Shown piece by piece: positions 52,508 to 60,292 of a stretch of DNA of 64,000 nucleotides. The position numbers and the translations under genes are program-made. The notes beneath the pieces were generated by a model. That model made no database searches. It had not been told where the DNA came from and saw only the letters and a program-made list of their open reading frames with translations. The stretch comes from Gallionellales bacterium 39-52-133 (lineage in GTDB: Bacteria; Pseudomonadota; Gammaproteobacteria; Burkholderiales; Gallionellaceae), in contig NCJL01000003.1 in the NCBI GenBank assembly GCA_002278935.1, forward strand, positions 1-64,000, read 5' to 3'. How positions within the stretch are numbered: position 1 is the first letter of the stretch; each line of letters opens with the position of its first letter.

Positions 52508-53956
52508 CTATCCTATCAGGGCGGCGGCTTGCTTGAACCAGGCAGCCAGCCACGCGGGAATATAGAGGCCCAGCAGCAGCACCAGTCCCAGATGCACGAA
52601 TACCGGAACCAGCGCGGGCGGGTGCGGCAGGCGCTCGCCCCCGGTTTCGCCAAACACCATGCGCTGCACGCGGCTGAAGATCGCGGCAAAAGCCACGCCC
52701 AGCCCGATAATCAGGAAAGGCATGCTCCACGGGTAATCGTGCATCGCGGTGGTGATGATCATGAACTCGCTGGCAAACACACCAAAGGGAGGCATGCCGA
52801 GGATCGCCAGCGTGCCCAGCATCAGGCCCCAGCCTATGGTGGGGTTGGTCCTGATCAGGCCGCGGATATTTTCCATCAGCTGTGTGCCGGATTTTTGCGT
52901 GGCATGGCCGACCGCGAAAAAGATTGCCGACTTGGTCAGCGCGTGCATGGTCATGTGCAGCAGCGCGGCGAAGGTGGCAACCGCGCCGCCCATGCCGAAG
53001 GCAAAGGTGATCAGCCCCATATGCTCGATCGAGGAATAGGCAAACATGCGTTTCACATCCTTTTGCCGCGACAGCATAAAGGCCGCGACGATCACGCTGA
53101 GCAGGCCGAAGCCCATCATCAGATTGCCCGCCAGATTGGTGTGCTCGGTGCCATCGACCAGCACCTTGGCGCGCACCAGCACATACAGCGCCACATTCAG
53201 TAGCAGTCCGGAAAGCACGGCGGAGACCGGCGTGGGGCCTTCGGCATGCGCATCCGGCAGCCAGCTGTGCAGCGGCACCAGTCCCACCTTGGTGCCGTAA
53301 CCCACCAGCAGAAACACAAAGGCCAGCGTCAGTATGGTCGGCTCAAGCTGGCCCTTTACTTCGTCGAGATGGGTCCACAGCAGCGCGGTGCCGCCCGGCC
53401 CCAATATTTTTTCCGCGGCGAAATACAGCAGGATGGTGCCGAACATTGCCAGCGCCAGACCGACGCCGCACAGGATGAAATATTTCCACGCGGCCTCGAT
53501 GCTGGCCGGGGTGCGGTACAGCGACACCAGCAGCACGGTGGTAAGGGTGGCCGCTTCCATCGCCACCCACATGATGCCCATGTTGTTGGTCAGCAGCACC
53601 AGCAGCATGGTGAAGGTGAAGAGCTGGTACATGCTGTGGTACAGGCGCAGCATGTTGACGGTGAGCTTGCCGTGCGCCTGCTCGATGCGCATGTAGGGGC
53701 GCGAAAACAGCGAGGTGGTAAAGGCGACAAAGGCGGTGAGGGCGACAAACAGCACGTTGAAGGAATCCACAAAAAACTGCTCGTCGAATTCCGTGATGGC
53801 GCCGTCGCTGATCACGCGCACGGTGAGGAAAATTGACGCAAGGAAAGTGGCGAAACTCAGCGCGGAATTCAGCTCGGGCGCATAGCTCTTGTAGCCGAAC
53901 ACCGCCAGCAGCAGGCCGCCGCTGAGGGGAATTGCGAGTATCCAGAAAATTTCCAC
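52508..53956 (-). CDS. HyfF-like proton-pump subunit (antiporter-type)
   Basis: A 482-residue membrane protein with about fourteen helices, of the MrpD/NuoN/HyfF antiporter-like family. The broken-helix Lys region YGTKVGLVPLHSWLPDAHAEGPTPVSA (about residue 225-250) and the FSSIEHMGL-type segment are present. A GTG start is used. It probably translocates protons or sodium. Confidence 0.9.
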   Translation of the reverse strand: MEIFWILAIPLSGGLLLAVFGYKSYAPELNSALSFATFLASIFLTVRVISDGAITEFDEQFFVDSFNVLFVALTAFVAFTTSLFSRPYMRIEQAHGKLTVNMLRLYHSMYQLFTFTMLLVLLTNNMGIMWVAMEAATLTTVLLVSLYRTPASIEAAWKYFILCGVGLALAMFGTILLYFAAEKILGPGGTALLWTHLDEVKGQLEPTILTLAFVFLLVGYGTKVGLVPLHSWLPDAHAEGPTPVSAVLSGLLLNVALYVLVRAKVLVDGTEHTNLAGNLMMGFGLLSVIVAAFMLSRQKDVKRMFAYSSIEHMGLITFAFGMGGAVATFAALLHMTMHALTKSAIFFAVGHATQKSGTQLMENIRGLIRTNPTIGWGLMLGTLAILGMPPFGVFASEFMIITTAMHDYPWSMPFLIIGLGVAFAAIFSRVQRMVFGETGGERLPHPPALVPVFVHLGLVLLLGLYIPAWLAAWFKQAAALIG

Positions 53957-53957
53957 G

Positions 53958-54626
53958 TCAGTCTTCCCTGAGTTTTTCCATATGCTTCAATTCCAGGCTG
54001 TCGAAGGTGGCGCGTATTTGAAAGAAGAAAATTCCCATGATGATCATGCCCACCAGAATATCGAGCGCGATGCCCAGTTCCACCACCATCGGCATGCCGT
54101 AAGTGGCGGTGACAGCGGCGAAGAACAGGCCGTTTTCCATCGCCAGAAAGCCGATCACCTGCGGCACCGCCTTGCTGCGCGTGATCATCATCAGGAACGA
54201 CAGCAGCACGCTGGCGATGGCAATGCCGAGCGTGCTGCGGGTGATGGTGCCGGCTATTTCGGAAATAGGTCCCGCCAGGTTGAAGGAAAATACCACCAGC
54301 GCAAGGCCGAGCAGCATGGTGGTGGGAATGTTGATCAGGGTTTCAATATCCCATTTCACATTCAGCTTGCGGATCAGGCGGTGCAGCAGCCACGGCAGAA
54401 ACAGCACTTTCAGAACCAGTGTAAGCGCGGCGGAATAATAGAGGTGATGCTGGTCGGAGGACCAGGCCACCAGCGCGGTGCTGGCCGCGAGCAACAAACC
54501 CTGCAACGCAAACAAATTGATCAGCGACAGCACGCGGCGCTGCGCCAGCATCGCGAACGCGATCAGCAGCACCAGTGCGGCAAACAGGTTGATCAGTTGT
54601 CCTGAATAAATATTTAATATATTCAT
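53958..54626 (-). CDS. HyfE-like membrane subunit
   Basis: A 222-residue membrane protein with about six helices, HyfE/HycE-associated type, partly like NuoK. The start codon at 54626 lies inside a copy of the dispersed AT-rich repeat (54607-54632), so the repeat supplies the first codons (MNILNIYS). Four bases separate it from the hyfC-like gene. Confidence 0.82.
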   Translation of the reverse strand: MNILNIYSGQLINLFAALVLLIAFAMLAQRRVLSLINLFALQGLLLAASTALVAWSSDQHHLYYSAALTLVLKVLFLPWLLHRLIRKLNVKWDIETLINIPTTMLLGLALVVFSFNLAGPISEIAGTITRSTLGIAIASVLLSFLMMITRSKAVPQVIGFLAMENGLFFAAVTATYGMPMVVELGIALDILVGMIIMGIFFFQIRATFDSLELKHMEKLRED

Positions 54627-54632
54627 ATAGTT
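54607..54632 (-). repeat. Dispersed AT-rich repeat at the hyfE start
   Basis: Read on the minus strand: GTAACTATATGAAT followed by ATATTAAATATTT, matching the consensus with about three to four differences. It carries the ATG of the hyfE-like gene. Confidence 0.6.
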
Positions 54633-55572
54633 ACGATCCAACCAGAAAATGGATCAGCATGCCCAATACCGCCAGCAGAAAGGCGGTGCCCATGAATTCC
54701 GGCACGCGGAAAATACGCATCTTGGCGGTGACGGTTTCCAGCAGTGCAAGTCCTGCCCCCGCCACGGCCAGCTTCAGCAGCAGCATGCCCAGCGCCAGCG
54801 GCAATGCCTCCAGCCTGCCGGCCTCGGCGATGCCCCACGGCATGAACAGGGCAATGCCGATCGTGGTGTAGGCAAACAGTTTCAGCGCGCTGGCCCATTC
54901 GATCAGCGCCAGATAGCGCGCGGAGTATTCCAGGATCATCGCCTCGTGGATCATGGTGAGTTCGAGATGGGTGGAGGGATTGTCCACCGGGATGCGCGCG
55001 TTTTCTGCCAGCAGCACCATCACGAAGGCGATCGCGGCGAAGGCCAGGCTGGGGTAAATCACAAACTGTTTGTGCGCCAGCGTTTCGACGATGGTGACCA
55101 GCGAGGTGGACTGGCTGATCAGCGCGGCGGAGAAAAACACCATCAGCAGCGCCGGTTCGGCGAGGAAGCCGACCAGCATTTCGCGGCGCGCGCCCAGCGT
55201 GCCAAAGGAGGTGCCGATATCCATTGCCGCCAGCGAAATGAACACCCGCGCCAGCGCGAAGATACCTACCAGCGCGATCACATCCACCGCCGGCGACAGC
55301 GGCAGGTCGGTCGCGATCACCGGCACCAGCGAGGCGGCCAGCCACATGCTGGCAAACAGGATATACGGCGTGAGGCGGAACAGCGGCGACGCGTTGTGCG
55401 CCAGCACCGCGTCCTTGTGGAACAGCTTGATCAGTTTGCGGTAGGGCTGCAATAGACCCGCGCCGCTGCGGTTTTGCAGCCACGCGCGGCACTGGTTGAC
55501 CCAGCCCACCAGCAGCGGTGCCAGCAGCAGCACCAGCCCGTTTTGAAACAGTTGTAAAAATATGCCGTTCAT
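54631..55572 (-). CDS. HyfC/NuoH-like membrane subunit
   Basis: A 313-residue membrane protein with about eight helices, in the NuoH/HycD/HyfC family (IPVDNPSTHLELTMIHEAMILEYSARYLALIEWA carries the conserved acidic residues of the quinone-facing loop). It overlaps hyfB by 4 bases. Confidence 0.9.
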   Translation of the reverse strand: MNGIFLQLFQNGLVLLLAPLLVGWVNQCRAWLQNRSGAGLLQPYRKLIKLFHKDAVLAHNASPLFRLTPYILFASMWLAASLVPVIATDLPLSPAVDVIALVGIFALARVFISLAAMDIGTSFGTLGARREMLVGFLAEPALLMVFFSAALISQSTSLVTIVETLAHKQFVIYPSLAFAAIAFVMVLLAENARIPVDNPSTHLELTMIHEAMILEYSARYLALIEWASALKLFAYTTIGIALFMPWGIAEAGRLEALPLALGMLLLKLAVAGAGLALLETVTAKMRIFRVPEFMGTAFLLAVLGMLIHFLVGS

Positions 55573-57581
55573 CGCACAAACGCCAGCAAGGCGAGCAGGG
55601 TTACAAAACTGTACAGCAGATAAATGTGGATGCGGCCATGCTGCAGTCTGCCCACCAGCGCTGATATTTTTTCAGTGAGGGCGGCGATGGGCAGGTAACA
55701 CCATTCCCACAGCAGATCCCTGGTTTCGCCGCGGTAATGCGGCTTCTTGTCGAAGGGGCTGGGCACTTCGCGGGTCACGCCAAAAAACAGATCGAAGATC
55801 TGCCGTATCGGCTGGCCGAAACCTTCGGCGGTATCCTGCATGCGCGCGGTCTGCTCCGGATAGCCGCAGTCCCATGCCGCGCTGCGGCGCAGGCGGCGGT
55901 GGTAAAACTTTTTAACCATGTACAGCGTGAACAGCACGCCGAGGACAATTGTGCCGATCAGGATCAGCGGATTGTAGCTGGCGCGATCGGCCTGGATAGG
56001 CGTCAGCCACATCCAGCCGTTTTGCATCGCGCCGCCGAGATGCTGGCCCACCAGCATCTGCGTTATATGGTCTATCTGCGTGATGATATACACGGGAAAA
56101 ATTCCCAGCACGATGCAGCCCAGCGCCAGCCAGGCCAGCCCCAGCCATTCGTGGGTGCCGATATCCTGTGCTTTTTCTACCAGGTTGGCCTCGCGCGGCT
56201 GCCCCAGAAAAATAATGCCGTAAAACTTCACCATCACATAAGCCGCCAGCGCCGCGGCCAGCGCCAGTGCGGCCGCCGCAATCGGCACCAGCATGTTGAG
56301 ATAGCTGTTGGGCAGGCCGGGTGACAGCAGGAAGGCCTGCAGCAGCAGCCACTCGGACACGAAGCCGTTCAGCGGCGGCAGGCCGGCCAGCGCCAGCGTG
56401 CCGACCAGCACCAGCAGCGCCAGCTTCGGCATGCGCCGGATCAGCCCGCCCAGCTTGCCGAGGTTGCGCTCGCCGGTGGCGTGCAGCACCGAGCCGGTGC
56501 CGAGGAACAGCAGGCTTTTCATGAAAGAGTGGTTGAGCGAGTGGTACAGCGCGGCGGTGAGCGCCAGCGCGGCCAGTGCCTCCTTGCCAAAGCTGTGGAA
56601 GATAATTGCCAGACCGATGCCCACCAGGATGATGCCGATGTTTTCGATCGAGGAATACGCGAGCAGGCGTTTCATGTCCGACTGCACCGCGGCAAACAGC
56701 ACACCGAACAGCGCGGTGACCAGGCCCAGGGTCAGGGCGATCGCGCCCCACCACCACAACTGCATATCGAGCAGGTCGAAGCTGACGCGCAGGATGCCGT
56801 AGATCGCCGTCTTCAGCATGATGCCGCTCATCATCGCGGAGATCGGCGAGGGTGCGGCGGGGTGCGCCTCGGGCAGCCATACGTGCAGCGGCAGGATGCC
56901 GGCCTTGGCGCCAAAGCCGAACAGCGCCAGCAGGAAAGTGATGCTGGCCCAGAAGGTATCGAGCTGGGCTCCGCGCATGGTGGCAAAAGTGTAGTCGCCG
57001 TGGCCACCCTGCATCACGCCGAAGGACATCAGGATTGCAATCGCACCCACATGCGCAATCAGCAGATAGAGAAAACCGGCGCGGCGGATTTCGGGCACGG
57101 CGTGGTCGGTGGTGACGAGAAAGTAGGAGGACAGCGCCATGGTTTCCCATGCCACCATAAACAGGTAGGCATCATCGGCAATAAATACCAGCGCCATGCC
57201 GAGCAGAAACAGATGGTATTCAAAGCACAGCAGACCCAGCGTGGCGCCAGACATATGGCGGAAATATCCCGCAGCGTAAATTGAAATACCCGTGCTGGCA
57301 GCGCCCAGCAGCAGCAGGAAAAAAGCGGAAAGCGCATCCAGGCGCAGATGGAAGGGCAGGTCGGGCAGGCCCAGCGGCAGCACCGCAATGTTGGCCGGGC
57401 CGCCCAGGCTAAACAGCGCCGCTGCCGCAAGCACCAGCGAGCCGAGGGCCGCAGCGGGGAAGATGTAACGTGTGATGAAATGGCTGTTCCGGCTGAACAG
57501 GCCGGCCAGTCCGAGCAGCAGCCAGTAGACAATAACACCCAGCGCGATATCAAGCGGCAACAGAGCTGAGGCTAGTGTCAC
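55569..57581 (-). CDS. HyfB-like large proton-pump subunit
   Basis: A 670-residue membrane protein of the HyfB/NuoL-like family with about fifteen helices. FGAKAGILPLHVWLPEAHPAAPSPISAMMSG is the broken-helix region. A GTG start at 57581 follows GGGAGAAC. It is the first gene of the operon. A Crp/Fnr-type gene is divergent upstream. Confidence 0.9.
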   Translation of the reverse strand: MTLASALLPLDIALGVIVYWLLLGLAGLFSRNSHFITRYIFPAAALGSLVLAAAALFSLGGPANIAVLPLGLPDLPFHLRLDALSAFFLLLLGAASTGISIYAAGYFRHMSGATLGLLCFEYHLFLLGMALVFIADDAYLFMVAWETMALSSYFLVTTDHAVPEIRRAGFLYLLIAHVGAIAILMSFGVMQGGHGDYTFATMRGAQLDTFWASITFLLALFGFGAKAGILPLHVWLPEAHPAAPSPISAMMSGIMLKTAIYGILRVSFDLLDMQLWWWGAIALTLGLVTALFGVLFAAVQSDMKRLLAYSSIENIGIILVGIGLAIIFHSFGKEALAALALTAALYHSLNHSFMKSLLFLGTGSVLHATGERNLGKLGGLIRRMPKLALLVLVGTLALAGLPPLNGFVSEWLLLQAFLLSPGLPNSYLNMLVPIAAAALALAAALAAYVMVKFYGIIFLGQPREANLVEKAQDIGTHEWLGLAWLALGCIVLGIFPVYIITQIDHITQMLVGQHLGGAMQNGWMWLTPIQADRASYNPLILIGTIVLGVLFTLYMVKKFYHRRLRRSAAWDCGYPEQTARMQDTAEGFGQPIRQIFDLFFGVTREVPSPFDKKPHYRGETRDLLWEWCYLPIAALTEKISALVGRLQHGRIHIYLLYSFVTLLALLAFVR

Positions 57582-57850
57582 AAGCAGTTCTCCCGTTTAT
57601 AGTTATTGTCTTGCTGTTAACTTACTGTGCTTATGATACTGCTACTGAAGTAAAAATGCAGAAGCAAAAAACATTCAGCGCGGTGAGACTCCATCAAAAC
57701 CGGTCATGGGAGTGGTGATTAAAGGCGCGAAAAGTGCAGGCGCTGCTGTGTTATGTAGCGTACATATAAACTTCGAAATTTTTGCTATAAAGTGCGCCGT
57801 TTCGCTTTATCTCTCCGGTAAGCGGCGCCAAAAGTTAAACAGGATTGAAA
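57582..57850. promoter_or_regulatory. Divergent promoter region between hyfB and the Crp/Fnr gene
   Basis: About 270 bases. A small palindrome ATGTAGCGTACAT (57753-57765; 5-bp arms) is a candidate regulator site, and TATAAA-like sequence near 57786 could be a -10 element for the regulator gene. No gene is present. Confidence 0.35.
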
Positions 57851-58591
57851 ATGTTAAAGACAGACAAAGCCGCAACTCCCGAACCCACCCAAAATCGCAT
57901 ACTTGCCGCTTTGCCCGCGCTGGATTACGAGCGCATGTTGCCCGATCTTGAGTATATCCCCATGCCGCTGGGCTGGACGATGTCGGAGTCGGGTGATCAT
58001 GTGAATTTTCTGCATTTCCCCACCAGCGGTATTGTGTCGCTGATATATGACCTGGAAAACGGCGCTTCAAGCGAGATCGCGCTCGTAGGCAATGAAGGCA
58101 TGGTCGGCATTTCCATTTTTATGGGCGGGGAAAGCATGCCCAGCAGCACTGTGGTGCAGAGTGCGGGTGGCGCTTACCGGCTCAGCCGCAAAATCATGAA
58201 ACGTGAGTTTGCACTGGGCGGTCAACTGCAACACCTGGCACTGCTTTACACCCAGGCGCTGATCAGCCAGACCTCGCAAACTGCAGTATGCAACCAGCAT
58301 CACTCGCTGGACCAGCAACTTTGCCGCTGGCTGCTGATGAGTGTGGACAGGCTGCATCACAACAAGCTGGTGATCACGCAGGAGCTGATTGCAAACTTGC
58401 TGGGTGTGCGCCGCGAGAGCATTACCGAGGCCGCCGGAAAGCTGCAGAAGGATGGTGTCATTGAGTATTCGCGCGGCCTGATCAAAGTGCTGGATCGCCC
58501 CAAACTGGAAATGAAAGTATGCGAGTGTTACGAGGTGGTAAAACAGGAATACGAGCGCCTGCTTCCTCTGCCCCGAAGCAAGGCAGGCTGA
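57851..58591 (+). CDS. Crp/Fnr-family transcription regulator
   Basis: A 246-residue protein with a cyclic-nucleotide-binding-like sensor (FPTSGIVSLIYDLENGASSEIALVGNEGMVGISIFMGG) and a C-terminal helix-turn-helix (ITQELIANLLGVRRESITEAAGKLQKDGVIEYSRG). The FNR Cys residues are absent, so it is not an oxygen-sensing iron-sulfur FNR. The start at 57851 follows AGGATT. It is divergent from the hyf-like operon and is a likely regulator of it. Confidence 0.85.
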   Translation: MLKTDKAATPEPTQNRILAALPALDYERMLPDLEYIPMPLGWTMSESGDHVNFLHFPTSGIVSLIYDLENGASSEIALVGNEGMVGISIFMGGESMPSSTVVQSAGGAYRLSRKIMKREFALGGQLQHLALLYTQALISQTSQTAVCNQHHSLDQQLCRWLLMSVDRLHHNKLVITQELIANLLGVRRESITEAAGKLQKDGVIEYSRGLIKVLDRPKLEMKVCECYEVVKQEYERLLPLPRSKAG

Positions 58592-58613
58592 TTGCAGGTC
58601 GGACGCTGTTTTG

Positions 58614-60197
58614 CTAGGTGATCACGCGGACAGCTGCTTTGCGCGCGCTGCTGCGGCGGGAATGGAATTTTGAGGAGAGCTCCTCCCATTCTATTTGCAA
58701 TGTGCCGCCGGTGAGTTCATGCTGTTTTTCCCAGTTGGAAAGCAGATCCAGGCAGGCATGATCGATGTAATCCAGATGTTCAAAATGGATGTGCACTTCG
58801 GCTCCCGGCCTCACCTCTTCCAGCGTGGCGGCCAGTTTGGGCAGGCGTATCAGTGTGGCCGCTCCCTTCAGGTGCAGCTCGACGCGGTTTCTGACAATAT
58901 CTTCATCCCAGCGAATTTCCAGATGCGAAAACGCCTGCAGCAGCTTGAGTATCGACAGGCCGAGGCCGATCAGCACGCCTTCCAGCAGGTTGGTCGCGAC
59001 GATCATCACGATGGTCACAAGATAGATCGCCACTTCGCTCTTGCCGAATTTCAGCAGGCCGGGCACGGCCCTGGGATAAGCCAGTTTATAACCGGTAAAT
59101 ACCAGCACCGCAGCCAGGCTGGCAACCGGGATGTAGCCCAGCGTGAACGGCAGCACTGCCGCGAACAGCAGCAGCCATACACCGTGCAGAATGGTGGAAG
59201 CGCGGGTCTTGCCGCCCGCCTCGACGTTGGCGGTGGAGCGCACGATGACGCCCGTCATCGGCAGCACGCCCAGGATGCCGCATAGCGTGTTGCCCACGCC
59301 CTGCGCCGCAAGTTCCCTGTCGTATCTGGTGCGCGGGCCCTGATGCAACTGGTCTACCGCGCTGGCGCTGAGCAGGGTTTCGGCGCTGGCGATAAAGGCG
59401 ACGGAAACCGCCGCGATGAGGATGGCGGGTTCGAGTGCGCGTTTAAAATTATCCGGCGTGGGATACTGGATGGCGGACCAGATGTTGTTGATGTCATCCG
59501 GATTGGCGAGCAGATCGGGAATGTATTTGATCTTCAGTTGCATCACTGCCGCCACTATCACTGCGGTCACTACCGCAATCAGCGGCGCCGGCAATATTTT
59601 CAGTTTGCCGGGTGCGAACGCACTCCATAATACGATCAGCGCAATGGTCAGCAGGCCGATGTACAGCGCCTGCAGCGACGTGCTGCCGGAGGAGAAGGTG
59701 TCCAGCAGTGCGGCGGGGATGCCGGTAAAGTTTTCAATGCCCGAGCCCAGGGGTTTTTTGTCCAGCATCACGTGGAATTGCGATGCCAGAATCAGCACGC
59801 CTATTCCCGCCAGCATGCCGTGTATCACAGCCGGAGAAACCGCGCGGAACCATTGCCCCAGTTTGAGCAGGCCGGCCAGCAATTGCATCAGGCCGGCCAG
59901 CAGCACAATCACGCCCAGCATCGCCATGCCGTGATGTTCCACCAGCTGCCATACCAGCACGGTCAGGCCTGCGGCAGGGCCGCTCACCTGCAGCGGCGAG
60001 CCGGCCAGAAAACCCACCACCAGACCGCCGATAATGCCGGTAATAAGCCCGGCCATCGGCGACACACCGGAGGCAATCGCCACACCCATGCACAGCGGCA
60101 GCGCGACCAGAAAAACCACCACTGAAGCCAGGGCATCCTTGCCTATGCTTGCACGAAATCCCTGCAATCCTTTGCTGCTGTGCGTGACCTGTGGCAT
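58614..60197 (-). CDS. SulP-family anion transporter, short form
   Basis: A 527-residue SulP transporter with about eleven helices (ALPLCMGVAIASGVSPMAGLITGIIGG; SPLQVSGPAAGLTVLVWQL) and a short C-terminal STAS-type tail. SulP members carry sulfate, bicarbonate or other anions. Next to a second SulP gene and a gamma-carbonic anhydrase, bicarbonate is a fair guess. Confidence 0.87.
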   Translation of the reverse strand: MPQVTHSSKGLQGFRASIGKDALASVVVFLVALPLCMGVAIASGVSPMAGLITGIIGGLVVGFLAGSPLQVSGPAAGLTVLVWQLVEHHGMAMLGVIVLLAGLMQLLAGLLKLGQWFRAVSPAVIHGMLAGIGVLILASQFHVMLDKKPLGSGIENFTGIPAALLDTFSSGSTSLQALYIGLLTIALIVLWSAFAPGKLKILPAPLIAVVTAVIVAAVMQLKIKYIPDLLANPDDINNIWSAIQYPTPDNFKRALEPAILIAAVSVAFIASAETLLSASAVDQLHQGPRTRYDRELAAQGVGNTLCGILGVLPMTGVIVRSTANVEAGGKTRASTILHGVWLLLFAAVLPFTLGYIPVASLAAVLVFTGYKLAYPRAVPGLLKFGKSEVAIYLVTIVMIVATNLLEGVLIGLGLSILKLLQAFSHLEIRWDEDIVRNRVELHLKGAATLIRLPKLAATLEEVRPGAEVHIHFEHLDYIDHACLDLLSNWEKQHELTGGTLQIEWEELSSKFHSRRSSARKAAVRVIT

Positions 60198-60208
60198 TTC
60201 CGTTCCTT

Positions 60209-60245
60209 ATTTAAAATATTTAATATAATCAAATACTTATAAAAT
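60209..60245 (-). repeat. Dispersed AT-rich repeat copy (inverted)
   Basis: Read on the minus strand it contains TAAGTATTTGATT followed by ATATTAAATATTTTAA, close to the copy at 42573. It lies between the two SulP genes. Confidence 0.65.
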
Positions 60246-60292
60246 AACCCAAAATGGCTGTCTGAAGTGCTGGCTCAGCAGGTGCCCGCTGT

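Noticed and set aside
52334..53203. Plus-strand open frame over the hyfF-like gene
   Set aside because: Low-complexity His/Arg/Gln-rich shadow of a membrane protein gene; no start site or domain.
50401..57581. Functional formate hydrogenlyase or hydrogenase 4
   Set aside because: The large subunit lacks all nickel-binding Cys residues, and the extra ferredoxin-type subunits are not encoded here.
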